From Byssothecium circinans (Eukaryota > Ascomycota > Dothideomycetes > Pleosporales > Massarinaceae), in assembly GCA_010015675.1 (NCBI GenBank), contig ML976981.1, positions 1,372,888-1,436,887 of the forward strand: a stretch of DNA of 64,000 nucleotides, in the 5' to 3' direction. Position 1 is the stretch's first letter, and each line of letters begins with the position of its first letter. Of the stretch, positions 21,189-34,400 are shown one piece after another. The position numbers were made by a program, and so were the translations under genes. The notes below the pieces were generated by a model. The model saw nothing but the letters and a program-made list of their open reading frames with translations. It made no database searches and was not told where the DNA came from.

Positions 21189-24100
21189 ATGGGTAGCGTT
21201 TCCTTCGCCGAAGATACCAAATTGCCCCAGGATATCCCGATCGTTGAGGAGGAAAGCTCCGTCTTTCCCTATCAGGATGGCCCCGAGAACAAGTCGTGGG
21301 CGGGCGTGCTGCCCTTGAAGCAGGGTCTCTACGACCCCGAGTACGAGAAGGATGCTTGTGGTGTCGGTTTCGCTGCGTATGTCGGACTCCAAGTATTTGC
21401 TCGCTGAGCAGGAAGCTAACAAATGGCAGCCACATCAAGGGCAGAGCGAGCCACAAGATCATTTCCGATGGTATTTTAGTGTATCCAAATCCCACAGTTA
21501 ACCTCGCTAACCAACTATGCAGCTCGCTCCTTGCTATGCAACATGACCCACCGAGGCGCCGTGGGTTCCGATGCCCGAGACGGAGATGGTGCTGGTGTCA
21601 TGACTTCGATCCCTCATCGATTCTTCGTCAAGGAGTTCGAAAAGGAGCAGGGCTTCAAGCTCCCTCCCCAAGGCGACTACGCGACCGGCAATCTGTTCTT
21701 CAAGCCAGACGCCGCGGCGTTGGATGAGACCAAGGTGATGTTTGAGGATGTGGCTGATCAATTGGAGCTGCGAGTGCTGGGATGGCGAGTGGTTCCTCGG
21801 GATTCCACGTTGCTTGGTCCGGCGGCTTTGTCGCGAGAGCCCATCATTCTGCAGCCGTTTGTAGTGCTCAGAGATGCATATGGCGATAGCAAGGCACCAA
21901 AAGATAACTTTGCCGAGGTACACGATGACGCGTACTTTGAGCGACAGCTCTATGTCCTGCGAAAGCGGTCGACACACGTCATCGGTCTACACAACTGGTT
22001 CTACATTTGCTCGCTGAGCAACAAGAACATAGTTTACAAGGGTCAGCTTGCTCCCGTGCAAGTCTACGAATACTACCACGATTTGGTCTCTGTCGACTAT
22101 GAGGGCCATTTCGCCCTCGTGCATTCTCGTTTCTCCACTAACACATTCCCCAGCTGGGATCGTGCACAGCCTTTGCGGTGGGCAGCTCACAATGGTGAGA
22201 TCAACACCCTGCGAGGTAACAAGAACTGGATGCGAGCGCGAGAGGGTGTGATGAAATCAAACCTCTTTGGTGACGATCTCGACTCCCTGTACCCTATTGT
22301 TGAAGACGGAGGTTCCGACTCTGCTGCTTTCGACAACGTGCTAGAGCTGCTGACCATCAATGGTGTTCTTTCTTTGCCTGAAGCAGTCATGCTCATGGTA
22401 CCCGAAGCATGGCAAGGTAACCACTCAATGGACCCTGCTAAGCAAGCCTTCTATGAATGGGCGGCTTGCATGATGGAGCCTTGGGATGGTCCAGCCCTGT
22501 TCACCTTCTCTGATGGTCGTTACTGCGGTGCCAACCTTGATCGAAATGGTCTTCGCCCTTGTCGTTACTATATAACTGACGACGACCGTATCGTATGCGC
22601 CTCTGAAGTCGGTACCATATCCATCGAGCCTGAGCGAGTCGTCCAGAAGGGCCGTCTGCAACCCGGGCGCATGTTGCTCGTCGACACTGTGGCCGGTCGC
22701 ATTGTTGATGACGCCGAGTTAAAGCAGACGGTCGCAGCCCGCTTCGACTTCCGTTCATGGATTGAGAAGAACCTCCTGACGCTACCCAAGATCAAAGAGC
22801 AGATTGTCGCCAAGGGTGTTGACCTTTCCCACGCTCTCACAGAGACTCGCGTTCACGAAGATCCCCGCCTCAAGGCCTTTGGCTACTCGTTGGAGCAGGT
22901 TACTCTGCTTCTCGCGCCTATGGCTGCTGATTCGAAGGAGGCCCTTGGATCTATGGGTAACGATGCTCCTCTTGCATGCTTGGCTCAACAGCCTCGTCTC
23001 ATGTACGAGTATTTCCGTCAGCTCTTCGCTCAGGTCACAAACCCGCCCATCGACCCTATTCGAGAGGCTATCGTCATGTCATTGGAGGCCTACGTTGGTC
23101 CCCAGGGCAATCTCTTGGAGATGGACGAAACACAGTGTGGCCGACTACTCCTTCCCTCGCCCATCCTGTCTCTAGAAGAGCACAAGGCTTTGCTCAACAC
23201 GTCTTCTTTGCACTCTGAATGGACAGTGAAAACCATTGACATCACTTTCCCGAAGAGCGAGGGTATCCAAGGATACATTGATGCCCTTGACCGCATCTGC
23301 GAGGGTGCCACGGAGTGCATCGACAACGGCGACAACATTCTTGTGCTCTCCGACCGCGCCACTTCCGCCGACCGTGTTGCCGTCTCTGCTTGCTTGGCGA
23401 CGGGTATGGTACACCACCATCTTGTTCGCAACAAGTGGCGATCCCGAGTTGCCCTCGTCGTCGAGACCGCTGAGGCTCGTGAGGTTCACCACATGTGCGT
23501 CCTGGTCGGATATGGTGCCGATGCCATCTGCCCATATCTCGCCATTGAGTGTATCCTAAAGATGGCCCGGGAGGGTCTCATCCGCAAGAAGATTTCGCCC
23601 GAGCAGCTTATTGACAACTACAAGCACTCTTGCGATGGTGGTATCCTCAAAGTCATGAGCAAGATGGGTATCTCTACCCTACAGTCCTACAAGGGTGCCC
23701 AGATCTTCGAAGCTCTTGGTATCGATGACTCCGTTGTCGACCGATGCTTTACTGGTACCGCCACCCGTATTAAGGGAGCCACCTTCCACGACTTTGCCCA
23801 GGACGCTTTTGCGCTCCACGAGAAGGGTTACCCCACCCGCCCCATTGTCGAAGTGCCTGGTCTTGCTGAGACTGGTGAATACCATTGGCGTGACGGTGGC
23901 GAGCCTCACGTCAACGACCCAACCGCGCTTGCGAACATTCAGGATGCCGTCCGTACTAAGAATGATAAGTCGTACGAGGCTTACTCCATCGCTGAGTATG
24001 AGCGTATCAAGGACTGCACTCTGCGTGGCCTGCTGGACTTCAACTTCGAGGATCGCACTCCCATCCCTATCGACCAGGTCGAGCCATGGACCGACATTGT

Positions 24101-27100
24101 GCGCCGCTTCGTTACAGGTGCCATGTCTTACGGCTCCATCTCCATGGAGTCCCACTCTACCATCGCCATTGCCATGAACCGTCTAGGCGGCAAGTCCAAT
24201 ACTGGTGAAGGTGGTGAAGACTCAGAGCGAAGCCTTCGCATGGAAAACGGTGATACTATGCGCTCTGCCATCAAACAGATTGCCTCCGGACGTTTCGGTG
24301 TCACTTCAAACTACCTCGCAGATGCCGACGAGCTTCAAATCAAGATGGCCCAGGGTGCCAAACCCGGAGAGGGTGGTGAGCTTCCTGGCCACAAGGTCTC
24401 TCAGTCCATCGCAAAGACGCGTCATTCTACTCCTGGCGTCGGACTTATCAGCCCGCCTCCTCACCATGACATCTACTCGATTGAAGATCTCAAGCAATTG
24501 ATCTACGATCTAAAGTGCTCCAATCCGCGCGCTCGCGTCTCCGTCAAGCTCGTCTCCGAGACCGGTGTTGGTATTGTCGCTTCTGGTGTCGCAAAGGCCA
24601 AGGCTGATCATATCTTGATCTCTGGTCACGATGGTGGGACTGGTGCTTCTCGATGGACTGGTATCAAGTATGCTGGTCTTCCCTGGGAACTGGGTCTTGC
24701 CGAGACCCATCAGACTTTGGTTTTGAATGATCTTCGAGGTCGTGTTATCGTGCAGACTGATGGTCAGCTTCGAACAGGACGGGATGTCGCCATCGCCTGC
24801 CTGCTCGGTGCGGAAGAATGGGGCTTTGCAACTACACCTCTCATCGCCATGGGCTGCATCATGATGCGCAAGTGTCACCTCAATACCTGCCCCGTCGGTA
24901 TCGCCACCCAGGACCCCGAGCTCCGAAAGAAGTTTGTCGGTGCGCCCGAGCATGTCATCAATTTCTTCTACTACGTCGCTAACGAGCTACGCGCTATCAT
25001 GGCCAAGCTCGGCTTCCGTAGTGTCAATGACATGGTGGGCCACTGCGAGGTCCTCCGCGTCCGCGACGACCTCCGCACCGCAAAGACTGAGAACATTGAC
25101 CTGTCGCTGATTCTCACGCCTGCACACACACTCCGACCGGGCGTCGCCACGTTCAATGTTCGCAAGCAGGACCATCGCCTTCACGTGCGTCTGGACAACA
25201 AGCTCATCGCCGAGTCTGAGCTCGCTCTTGAGAAGGGTCTCCCTGCCCGTATTGAATGCGACATTGTCAACACCGATCGTGCCCTTGGAGCTACCCTTTC
25301 CTACCAGATCAGCCGCCGATACGGGGAGGCTGGTCTACCTCAGGACACGATCCACGCAAACATTCGTGGATCTGCTGGTCAATCCTTCGGTGCTTACCTT
25401 GCGCCTGGTGTCACTCTAGAGCTTGAGGGCGATGCCAATGACTATGTCGGCAAGGGTCTTTCTGGTGGTCGTTTGATCATCTACCCTCCCCGGACTGCGC
25501 TGTATCGCGCTGAAGAGAACATACTCATTGGTAACGTCTGCTTGTACGGCGCGACTAAAGGTACCTGCTTCTTCCGCGGTGTTGCTGCTGAGCGATTCGC
25601 TGTCCGTAACTCGGGTGCCACGGCCGTTGTTGAGGGTGTAGGTGACCATGGCTGCGAGTACATGACCGGCGGTCGCATCGTCGTACTTGGCTCTACTGGC
25701 CGCAACTTCGCTGCCGGTATGTCTGGTGGTATCGCCTATGTGCTCGACATCCACCAGGACTTTGAGCCGAAGGTCAACCAGGAGATGGTTGAGCTCTCTG
25801 GCATTGAGGATCCTCAGGAGATCGCCTTCGTACGTGGTCTCATCGAGGATCACCACCATTACACTGGCTCGGAGCTTGCAGCGCGCATCTTGCTCGACTT
25901 TAACCGTGCTCTTCCTCGCTTCGTCAAGGTCATGCCGATCGACTACAAGCGTGTCCTGCTTGAGGAGGCTGCTAAGGAAGCCGAGAAGAAGAAGAACGAG
26001 TACCCTCTTCCAATCCTCCCCGGCAATCCTGTTCGCACTCAGCACGAAGAGTCTCGCAAGGCTGAGCAGGATGCCGAAGCGAAGGAAAAGAAGAAGAGCG
26101 ATCTTCTTGATATTGAGGAGAGTGTGACTGATGCTAAGGCTGAAAAGAAGAAGGCACTCGTCTTGGATAAGACGCGTGGCTTCATGAAGTACCAGCGCCG
26201 TTCCGAGAAGTACCGCAACCCCAAGACGCGAACTCGTGACTGGCAAGAGCTGTCGCAGCGCCTCAACGAAGACGAGCTCAAGTACCAAACCGCTCGTTGC
26301 ATGGACTGCGGTGTCCCCTTCTGCCAATCTGACACTGGCTGCCCCATCAGCAATATCATCCCCAAATGGAACGAATTGGTATTTGCTAACCAATGGAAGG
26401 ATGCCCTCAACCGTCTTCTCATGACCAACAACTTCCCAGAGTTCACTGGTCGTGTCTGCCCAGCTCCTTGCGAGGGCGCATGCGTTCTAGGCATCAACGA
26501 GGACCCCGTTGGCATCAAGTCCATTGAGTGCGCTATCATTGACCGCGGTTTTGAGAAGGGCTGGATGATTCCTTCGCCGCCTCAAAACCGCTCCGGAAAG
26601 AAGGTCGCAGTCATCGGCTCTGGCCCCGCTGGTCTTGCTGCTGCTGACCAGCTCAACAAAGCCAGTCACGAAGTCACTGTCTTCGAGCGTGCTGACCGCA
26701 TTGGAGGACTTCTCATGTACGGTATTCCAAACATGAAGCTCGACAAGAAGGTCGTCCAGCGCCGCGTTGACTTCATGGCCGCTGAGGGCGTCAAGTTCGT
26801 CACCAACACCGCTATCGGTGCCGAGGGTCAGCCCAGTCTAGAGGACCTCCGTGCGGAGTACGACGCCGTCGTCCTCGCCACCGGTGCCACGGTTGCTCGT
26901 GATCTGCCGATCCCCAACCGCAGCCTTGATGGCATTCACTTCGCCATGCAGTTCTTGCACAAGAACACCAAGTCGCTCCTCGACTCCAACCTTGCCGACG
27001 ATGCCTATCTTTCTGCCAAGGATAAGCACGTCATCGTCATTGGGGGTGGTGACACTGGAAACGACTGCATCGGTACCTCGGTCCGCCATGGAGCTAAGTC

Positions 27101-27769
27101 GGTCGTCAACTTCGAGCTTCTGCCACAGCCCCCGCCAGAGCGCGCCCGTGACAACCCATGGCCCCAGTGGCCTCGTATCTTCCGTACCGACTACGGTCAC
27201 TCTGAGGTCAAGACACACATGGGCAAGGATCCTCGCGAGTACTGTGTCATGTCCAAAGACTTTGTCGATGATGGAAATGGCAACGTCAAGGGCATCAACA
27301 CCGTTCGTGTTGAGTGGACCAAGTCGGCATCTGGCGGTTGGGATATGAAGCAGGTTGAGGGTAGCGAGGAGTTCTTCCCCGCTGACCTCGTCCTTCTTTC
27401 CATGGGCTTCTTGGGTCCTGAAGAACGCGTCCTTGCCGACATTGTTGAGCGCGATGCACGCAAGAACGTCAAGACTACACCGGGTCACTACAATACCAAC
27501 CTTGCTGGTGTCTTCGCTGCTGGTGATTGCCGTCGCGGTCAGTCCTTGATCGTCTGGTAAGTTCATCTTTTTCACGTTGCGTACACATGTACTAACAATA
27601 AATCAGGGGCATCAATGAAGGCCGCCAGTGTGCACGCGACGTCGACTCCTACCTCACTGGCGTCGGTACACTACTTCCCGTCACCGGTGGTATCATGAAG
27701 CGACCGCCCTACGAGCTTCTCAACAAAGCCAACGGTGCCCCCAAGGAGCTCATCACAGCTGCCGCCTAA
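21189..27769 (+). CDS. GLT1: Glutamate synthase [NADH] (GOGAT)
   Basis: Four exons (21189-21376, 21430-21470, 21523-27556, 27607-27769) encode 2141 residues, matching yeast Glt1. It makes two glutamates from glutamine and 2-oxoglutarate with NADH, completing the GS/GOGAT route of ammonium assimilation. Order of domains: a propeptide, then nucleophile Cys57 in EKDACGVGFAA of the class-II glutamine amidotransferase; the central domain; the FMN-binding synthase domain (TGEGGEDSER, GAKPGEGGELPGHKV, SGHDGGTGASRW); the 3Fe-4S cysteines (CIMMRKCHLNTCPVGIATQ); the GXGXG beta-helix (GLSGGRLIIYPP); a Lys/Glu-rich linker; and the fused small subunit with Cys-rich 4Fe-4S motifs (CMDCGVPFCQ, CPAPCEGAC), FAD-binding GSGPAGLAAA and NAD-binding IGGGDTGND. 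The last exon supplies the GRQCARDVD region that closes the FAD site. The gene is intact with no odd features. Confidence 0.98.
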
Positions 27770-29007
27770 AACGCCTAAACGTCATACTTCTTAGGAAGCA
27801 AGAAAAGCGCTCTAAGAATATGGAAAGGAAAGAAAAGGACGAGTTGATGCATTAAAGACATGATTTTGATGAAGTCTACAACGAATTTAGGCAAAAACCA
27901 CGGTTTGGGGTTTGATGATATGCATTCTATGTTTTGTTTTTTTGTTATGTTTTTGCGGCAATTTTTCTTTCACCTGCAAGATACCTCTTTCATTGATTGA
28001 TTGATTGATCGATTGTGGAGTCTGTATTGGGCGTCGTTTGTACTGTAAGAGTATGCAAACTCTTTTACGTCGGTTTTTGTACGGGTATATAGTTTTTGCA
28101 ATGGTCGCTATTGTGGCGAAGAATATATCCATGAAATTCCATTGACCATTTTTTTTTAAACGTTATTGTGACTAGGAGGTCTCAGCATTTGAGGTTAGGG
28201 GGTTCTGATACGTGTGTGCATACTTACGGCTCTCTATCTTGTTCTATCAGCTCTCTCGCGTAGCAAACAGACAAAATAGGGTGGAAGTAATACTGTATGT
28301 AAAACCCGTCTAAGGGGGATACAGCGCCTAATACTTCATTTAAAAGATAAGCTCTCACTGTCTCGAAAGTAAAGTTGGGTAGCTGCGTTCTAATAGCTAC
28401 GCGCAGCCACGCAGCCCTTACTCTTTCATAGGAAAATTAGAATATAGTACCATTCGGCTGCCCTTTTGATATGTGGGGGTAGGTGACAGATCAAACGTTT
28501 ACGTACCCCTCTTTGGCGGCCCCGTGATCCTGCATAAATGCAACGTCGATGCGTTCAGCCAATGTATTCATCTGCCTCCTTGACGCAGCAGCCTAGGAGA
28601 TAGAGGAGCTCCTCCGCCCCATGGAAGCAGAAGAAATACAAGTAAAGCTGAGCATTTATCGTTACTTGCATCCCTTCCATCAAGCTGATCTATCTCGCCG
28701 CTGTCTTCGAATACGAACACACACCGAACCATTTCACCGTCACCATCTAACGCGTCTCACCCATTACGAACTACCTCACCAGCACCGTCCAACGCGCTGC
28801 GGCCATTCCGAACAATTCGGTCACGTTGTACTACTTTCGCAACTACATTCTAGGGCAAGCGGAACCCTTTTCATAATCAACACGTCGCTACCCATCACAA
28901 GCACGGCCTACTTCTGCTATTGCACAGCTTCTATACCCTACTGCAGAACTTTTAGCAAGCAGTTTTACTTCAACCGCCGACGAAAGGACACGAGACATTC
29001 CGAAAGC
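27770..29007. other. Intergenic, no supported gene
   Basis: This is the GLT1 3' flank followed by AT-richer sequence around 28.28-28.45 kb that may be a decayed repeat, then the A/C-rich leader of the kinase gene. A frame running from 28621 into the kinase start is probably untranslated leader. Confidence 0.5.
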
Positions 29008-29823
29008 ATGACCGACAAGGATGTGCCGACCTACCAGGTCAATTATCCCGACGGCGCAAAATTCCTCACAATCGGTGGCTCTGGTCTTATCTACATATTT
29101 CCTAGTAATATGGCCGAAGTCCTTAAGGTATACTCCCCACCCATATACATGTAGTCCACTAAAGTTTTCAAGGTACCATCGACAAATCCAAGGACCAGAC
29201 ACAATCACGCTATCGAGAGGCGCATCTATGAACGTCTAGGAACTCACCCGAATATCATCAAATGTCTACGTATGGACGACTACGGAATCCATCTGGAGCG
29301 AGCAGAACATGGTTGCATTCGCCAGTATTTTCTGGATGGCGGCACAGCGACCTTACGAGAACGCATTCAATGGTCTCTAGATATTGCGAATGCTCTCCAA
29401 CATGTTCACGAACACAATATCAGACATGCCGACTTGAGTGGAAGAAATATACTACTAGATTCTACTAGAAACGTACGGCTTTGCGATTTTGCAGGCTCTG
29501 CGATTGACGACGACAAGGCTACGGTTTGGGTTGAGTCTGGGTTCCGGCATCCGGATGATGACGAGGTTAAGGACTCTACCATCCGTGCAGAGCTCCATGC
29601 TCTGGGCTCGACGATTTATGAACTCTGCACCTTCTCACAGCCATATGGTCGTGAGGTGGAAGAGTGGATTGTTGCTCAATGGATTCGGGAGGGTAAGTAT
29701 CCCAGCGTTAAGGATGTTATCCTTGGAGATATAATTGTGAAGTGCTGGAACGGAGACTTTATATCTGCAAAGGAAGTTGCACGGAGCATTGAGCGGGAAT
29801 TCGCGAATATATTAGAGTGCTAA
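29008..29823 (+). CDS. Small protein-kinase-like protein
   Basis: Two exons (29008-29127, 29173-29823) encode 256 residues, little more than a compact kinase domain. The glycine-rich loop is weak (TIGGSGLIYIF), Lys40 in AEVLK fits the ATP-binding lysine and Glu54 or Glu60 the helix-C glutamate. The catalytic loop is RHADLSGRNILL (His125-Ala-Asp127, Asn132), with Ala replacing the Arg of HRD. The metal motif is DFAG (Asp145) in place of DFG. All catalytic Asp/Asn/Lys residues are present, so activity is possible. Lack of the HRD arginine suggests no activation-loop phosphorylation control. It resembles the expanded short kinase-like families of Pleosporales. It stands alone, with no partner gene beside it, and its substrate is unknown. 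The ATG at 29008 is chosen because the upstream frame lacks coding texture. Confidence 0.8.
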
Positions 29824-30236
29824 GTAATGGATCCTTTACTGTGTAAGGACCGCTATCTCATGTTCCACACTCGCTACATCCTTGACCAGCCATAGTGCGT
29901 GTTATATGCGTTGCTGTATCCTCTACTGCTGGCTTGATCTTTTGTAATGTGTACTTGCACATAGTTTGCTACAAGAAGTATAATTAACAGTACTTGGATA
30001 AGACGGTGAAAACAAAGTGGGCTTACATTCCATGTTGTGTCTGCTGGTAGGTCTAATGGGACCTGGCACTATAAAACAATGCCACTGTGGCGTCAGCTCA
30101 AAGGCGGCTAGTGCGTCACAAGTCGCGTCGACGTCATCGGTAATTATCAACATTAAACGTTCCAAGACTGCCGTTGTCCCTACAACATCGCGTGATTTTC
30201 ACTCCGACAATGTTAATCTAAGCAGCTTCTCGCACG
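29824..30236. other. Intergenic spacer
   Basis: This is the kinase 3' flank and the YME2 promoter. No other signal was seen. Confidence 0.6.
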
Positions 30237-32910
30237 ATGATTCCACGGCCTGGGTGGCATTATGCCGCTCAACAGAGTTCCGTACTCACACGATCAAGGC
30301 TACAGGGGTAAGGGCATCGAAGCTTTGCTGGTTGCAGATCACACGATGCTGATTGCTTAACAGAAATTCTTTCGTCGCTGGAAGAAGGTATCCAATAATA
30401 ACGAGTCGCCATGCTTCACAGCAGGCTGGAGAGGATAAGTCGGGGCATATCAATGCTGGACCGCACGAGGGTATCCTTTTCTTCGACAGTATGCCTCCTT
30501 TCCTTGTCTTAAGTCTACATGTGCTAACGTTCACAGATGTTTTCCCCCTAAAAATCCAGAAATTCCTAGGCATTCCCTTCCTCTCATCCGAGAAAGCGCC
30601 GAAATTCCTCAACTATTTCATCAGTCCCAGCGTCACAGGCACGAATCCCGGAAAAGTCATCGAGAAAGCCAGCAGCAAAACCAACCTATCTATCAAAGCC
30701 ACCGAAACGCTCCTCCGACTCAAAGAAGGAGGCGCTTTCGTAAAATTCACACACGATGGAAGCATGCCTATGTCTGAAGTAGAGAAGGCGCTCAAGCAGT
30801 ACATGAAAGAGAAGCCGATCAAGCCTTGGTGGAGTCCCTGGAGGCGGATGCATGTCAGCTTAGTGAAGGGACGGCCTTGGGTCGAGGATTTGTTCCGGCT
30901 GCCGACACCAAGACTAAAGGTTGAATTCGTGGCACCTGAACCTGGTGTTGAGCCTGTAGAGCTTTCGCAGGAACAGCTCTATGCCTTCTTTCGACCGTAT
31001 GGCAAGCTCAACGATATCCTTGTTCAGCCTCCTGATTCAAAGGTGCTGCCTAAGTTTGCGTATCTGGATTACTCGATGATGCAGACGGCAGTCATGGCGA
31101 GGAACTGCATGCATGGGTTTGTGGTTGGTGAGGCGGATGGAGGAGGCAAGGGGGGCACGCTGTTGAGACTGAAGTATGAGCAGAAGATCAAGGCGCATTG
31201 GATAAGAGATTGGATTGTCAACCACCCAAGGATCGTTGTACCTATTCTAGCGGCTATTGTGGCTGGCATCACTGTCGCGGTTTTCGATCCGTGAGTACGC
31301 TATCTCTCAAGTTGGTCATGTATACTGATGATTGGTATAGCATTCGCACCTTCTTCGTCAAAGCTCACATTACCCGATCGCTCAAGATCCAAGAAGCCAA
31401 ATGGTACCAATGGCTTGTTGGGTACGCGACAGATTTCATCCCCTGGCACCACAAACAGCACGATGACGACGGCATGGAAGCAGTCTGGGACGATCGAAAG
31501 GAGAACATTGAACAAATACAGACCTGGCTTATCGAAACCGCAGATACCTTTATTATCGTGCAAGGTCCGCGTGGTTCCGGCAAACGCGAGCTCGTCGTTG
31601 ACCAAGCTCTCAAGGACAAGAAGTACAAACTCATCATCGACTGCAAACCTATCCAAGAAGCTAGAGGCGATAGTGCTACCATCAACGCCGCCGCTGCAGG
31701 CGTGGGATATAAGCCCGTCTTCTCATGGATGAACAGTATTTCCGGCATGGTTGACATGGCCGCTCAAGGTGCCACGGGCGTTAAAACTGGATTCTCAGAA
31801 ACTCTCGATTCGCAACTCGCAAAGATCTGGAATACGACTGGCACAGCTCTTCGACAAATCGCCCTAGATCAACGCCACAAGGACGACAAGGATGCGCATC
31901 TCGGCGACGATGAATGGCTTGAAGCGCATCCCGAGAAACGTCCCATTGTAGTCGTAGACAACTTCCTCCACAAGAGCCAAGAAGGTGGTATTGTGTACGA
32001 CAAGATCGCCGACTGGGCCGCCCGCCTCACCACCGCCAACATCGCACATGTAATCTTTCTCACAAACGACGTCTCATACTCAAAGTCGCTTTCCAAAGCT
32101 CTCCCCGACCGTGTCTTCCACCAAATCCCACTCTCAGACTGCTCCCCCACCGTAGCGAAGAAATACGTCCTCAACCAACTCGACGCCGACGTCGCCGACG
32201 ACCCTCCCCCAAAAGATGGCTCGCCCAGAGAGATCCCCTCGCAAACCCGCACAGATCTCCAAGAACTTGACAACTGCATCGACCTCCTCGGCGGACGCCT
32301 CACAGACCTCGAGTTCCTGGCCCGCAGAATCAAGACGGGCGAAACGCCCACCAAAGCCGTAAATGAGATGATCGACCAATCCGCCAGTGAGATTCTCAAA
32401 ATGTACATCTTCGGCCTCGAGGAAGCGGATAGCAGACAGTGGAACGCGGAACAAGCTTGGTTATTGATTAAACAGCTCGCGGAAGAGGAAAGTCTGCGAT
32501 ACAACGAACTCCTCCTCTCCGACACGTTCAAGACGCACGGCGAAGCCGCGATCCGCGCACTCGAACAGGCAGAACTCATCTCCATCGTCTCCTCGCCGTC
32601 AGGTCGACCATCTCTCATCAAGCCCGGAAAACCCATCTACTATCCCGCCTTCAAGCGATTGACGCAGGACCGCGTCCTCAAATCGCGCCTCGATCTTGCT
32701 ATCCTGACGGATTTGGTCAAGGTGGAGAACGCGACGATTGAGAAGTGTGAGGGGGAGTTGCTTAAGTTGAGCGAGATTGAGGGACAGCCGGCGCTGATTG
32801 CAGGGCGCGTGCAGTATTTGCTAGCCAAGCTGGCGAAGAGTCAGAAGAAGGTGGAGGGGTTTGAGGGGGAGATGGTGGGGTTGAAGAAGGTGCTTGCTGA
32901 GGAGCATTAG
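30237..32910 (+). CDS. YME2: Mitochondrial escape protein 2 (RNA12 family), inner membrane
   Basis: Four exons (30237-30307, 30364-30488, 30537-31290, 31341-32910) encode 839 residues, close to yeast Yme2 (850). The first exon gives MIPRPGWHYAAQQSSVLTRS, a basic, Ser-rich mitochondrial presequence. Next come GILFFDNVFPLK, an RRM-like region (about 120-270, EFVAPEP to GTLLRLKYEQ), a membrane span (IVVPILAAIVAGITVAVF, about 300-317), and an intermembrane-space RNA12 domain with a P-loop, VQGPRGSGKREL (about 392). The C-terminus is a Lys-rich coiled coil. Yme2 organises the inner membrane and mtDNA nucleoids, and its loss raises mtDNA escape in yeast. The start was chosen because only this ATG restores phase across the 56-nt first intron, whose acceptor is CTTAACAG. 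Confidence 0.93.
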
Positions 32911-33452
32911 TGCGGGATATGGGATTGTGCGGTCTAGGGAAGGGAAAGGGGTGGAGGGGGAGAGGAGGACGGTTGCGGATAGGAGAAGTTTGTGGTGGAT
33001 GTATATATGTGATACCATCTCCTTTCAAGACACCATTTTTTCTTGCGCATGAGCTGCGTGGATAAGGGTGCTGCTTCGGCAGCTATTGTGGTAATACATT
33101 AAGTACAGATACACGGAACGTATTTAGTTTCCGTACGCTCCTTGCAGTTTAAGGATGAGACGCCCCAGCGCCTGGCAACCGTGTACGCGGTCGGTCAAAT
33201 ATCAACAGAGAAAATAATCAAAAAGCCCCGCCCAGAAATGCTCCCGCATCTATTCCCCCCAACAGCGTTTCATGCCACATTTTCTTCGTACCGGTACACG
33301 CCATGCCATGACCACGCCCTCCCACGACATACCTATGAATATGTCGTAACCCAGTTCCCAAGCATTCATGACCCCCATCCCTCCCATCCACCCGATCCTC
33401 CCCCTTTCCCCCCCCTCTGCACCGAATTAAACCCAACCCACCCAACCCGCTC
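32911..33452. other. Convergent intergenic spacer YME2/BET1
   Basis: This is 3' flank of both genes. The part after 33.35 kb is C-rich. No gene. Confidence 0.6.
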
Positions 33453-34400
33453 CTAAAACAACCACACATACCAAAACAGCACAATAACAGCCGCAAAGAA
33501 CCCAACCCACACCTTCCACCCCACGCCCGTCTTCTGCGCCATCCTCAACATGCGATTCATAGTCCCCCTAATCTTCAACCTCGAGTTCTCAAACTGATCG
33601 TTCATCTTCTCCGCAAGCGAGGACGAGGTGCGGATTTCGTCGCCGATAGCCACAGTCAACTACGCCACGCCGTGTCAGCAAATCTCTTTCTCTTCCCCGC
33701 ATACTGGTGATAGGAAGGGGGAGAGGGGGACGGGGATGGGGACATACATCCTTCAACATCCGAACCTTCCCAGTCAAAACCCCAAAGTTCTCCTCCGTCT
33801 GGCTCTCCATCTCCTCCAGCGCCTGCGCGGAGTACTGGCCCCGGGAATTCGGCGTTGCGCTTCTATATCCTACTCCTCCTTCCCCTCCTGCTCCTCCATT
33901 CATCGCATACCCTCCTCCTCCATTCGCACCCATCCCATACCCCCCTGAACTTCCGCCTGCATAAGCATTCGCCCCACTACTCCCCGGATACGCGCCGAAC
34001 GCGCCCGCGTTCCCACCAGGCGCAAGCGCATCCGCCGACGCGGAGGCCGGGTATCCGTACGATGGTGTGTTCTGGGGGGCAGCGAAGGGCGATCGGGGCG
34101 CGGGTTTCCGTTTCGATTTCGAGGGCGAGGCGCTGCGGTTGTAGGAGGAGAAGAGGTCGTTTTGCGGGTTGGGGGAGCGGGAGAATCTGTGGTTCGTTTT
34201 TGGGCATGGTTAGTTAAAACTCACTGTGCTTGGTGATTCCTTCCGCAATTCATTTCAGAACTTTTGGAACTTGGTAGTCCAGCTTTGAATTATTATTTTT
34301 TTTCTTTCTTCTTACTCTTGTTCCTTCTTGCTTGCTTGCTCGTTTGCTTGTTTTTCTTTTCTTTGTAAAGGTCCCCGCAAAAGACGTACCTGTTCGACAT
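33453..34400 (-). CDS. BET1: BET1-type SNARE, ER-Golgi transport
   Basis: Three exons (34400-34390, 34186-33748, 33659-33453) encode 218 residues. The 11-nt first exon gives MSN plus two bases of Arg, joining to RFSRSPNPQNDLFSSYNRSA. A disordered Gly/Ala/Ser/Tyr-rich region follows (about 50-120), longer than in yeast Bet1 (142 residues). Then comes the SNARE heptad helix, from AQALEEMESQTEENFGVLT through MLKDLTVAIGDEIRTSS to MNDQFENSRLKIRGTMNRM, with the zero-layer Gln in NDQFE. It ends in a tail anchor (VWVGFFAAVIVLFWYVWLF). BET1 pairs with SED5, BOS1 and SEC22/YKT6-type partners to fuse COPII vesicles with the cis-Golgi. Intron 1 carries GCTTGC-type short repeats. Confidence 0.93.

Noticed and set aside
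28621..29007. N-terminal extension of the kinase from the ATG at 28621
   Set aside because: The His/Arg/Thr-rich sequence does not resemble protein and the kinase is complete from 29008. It is better read as leader.
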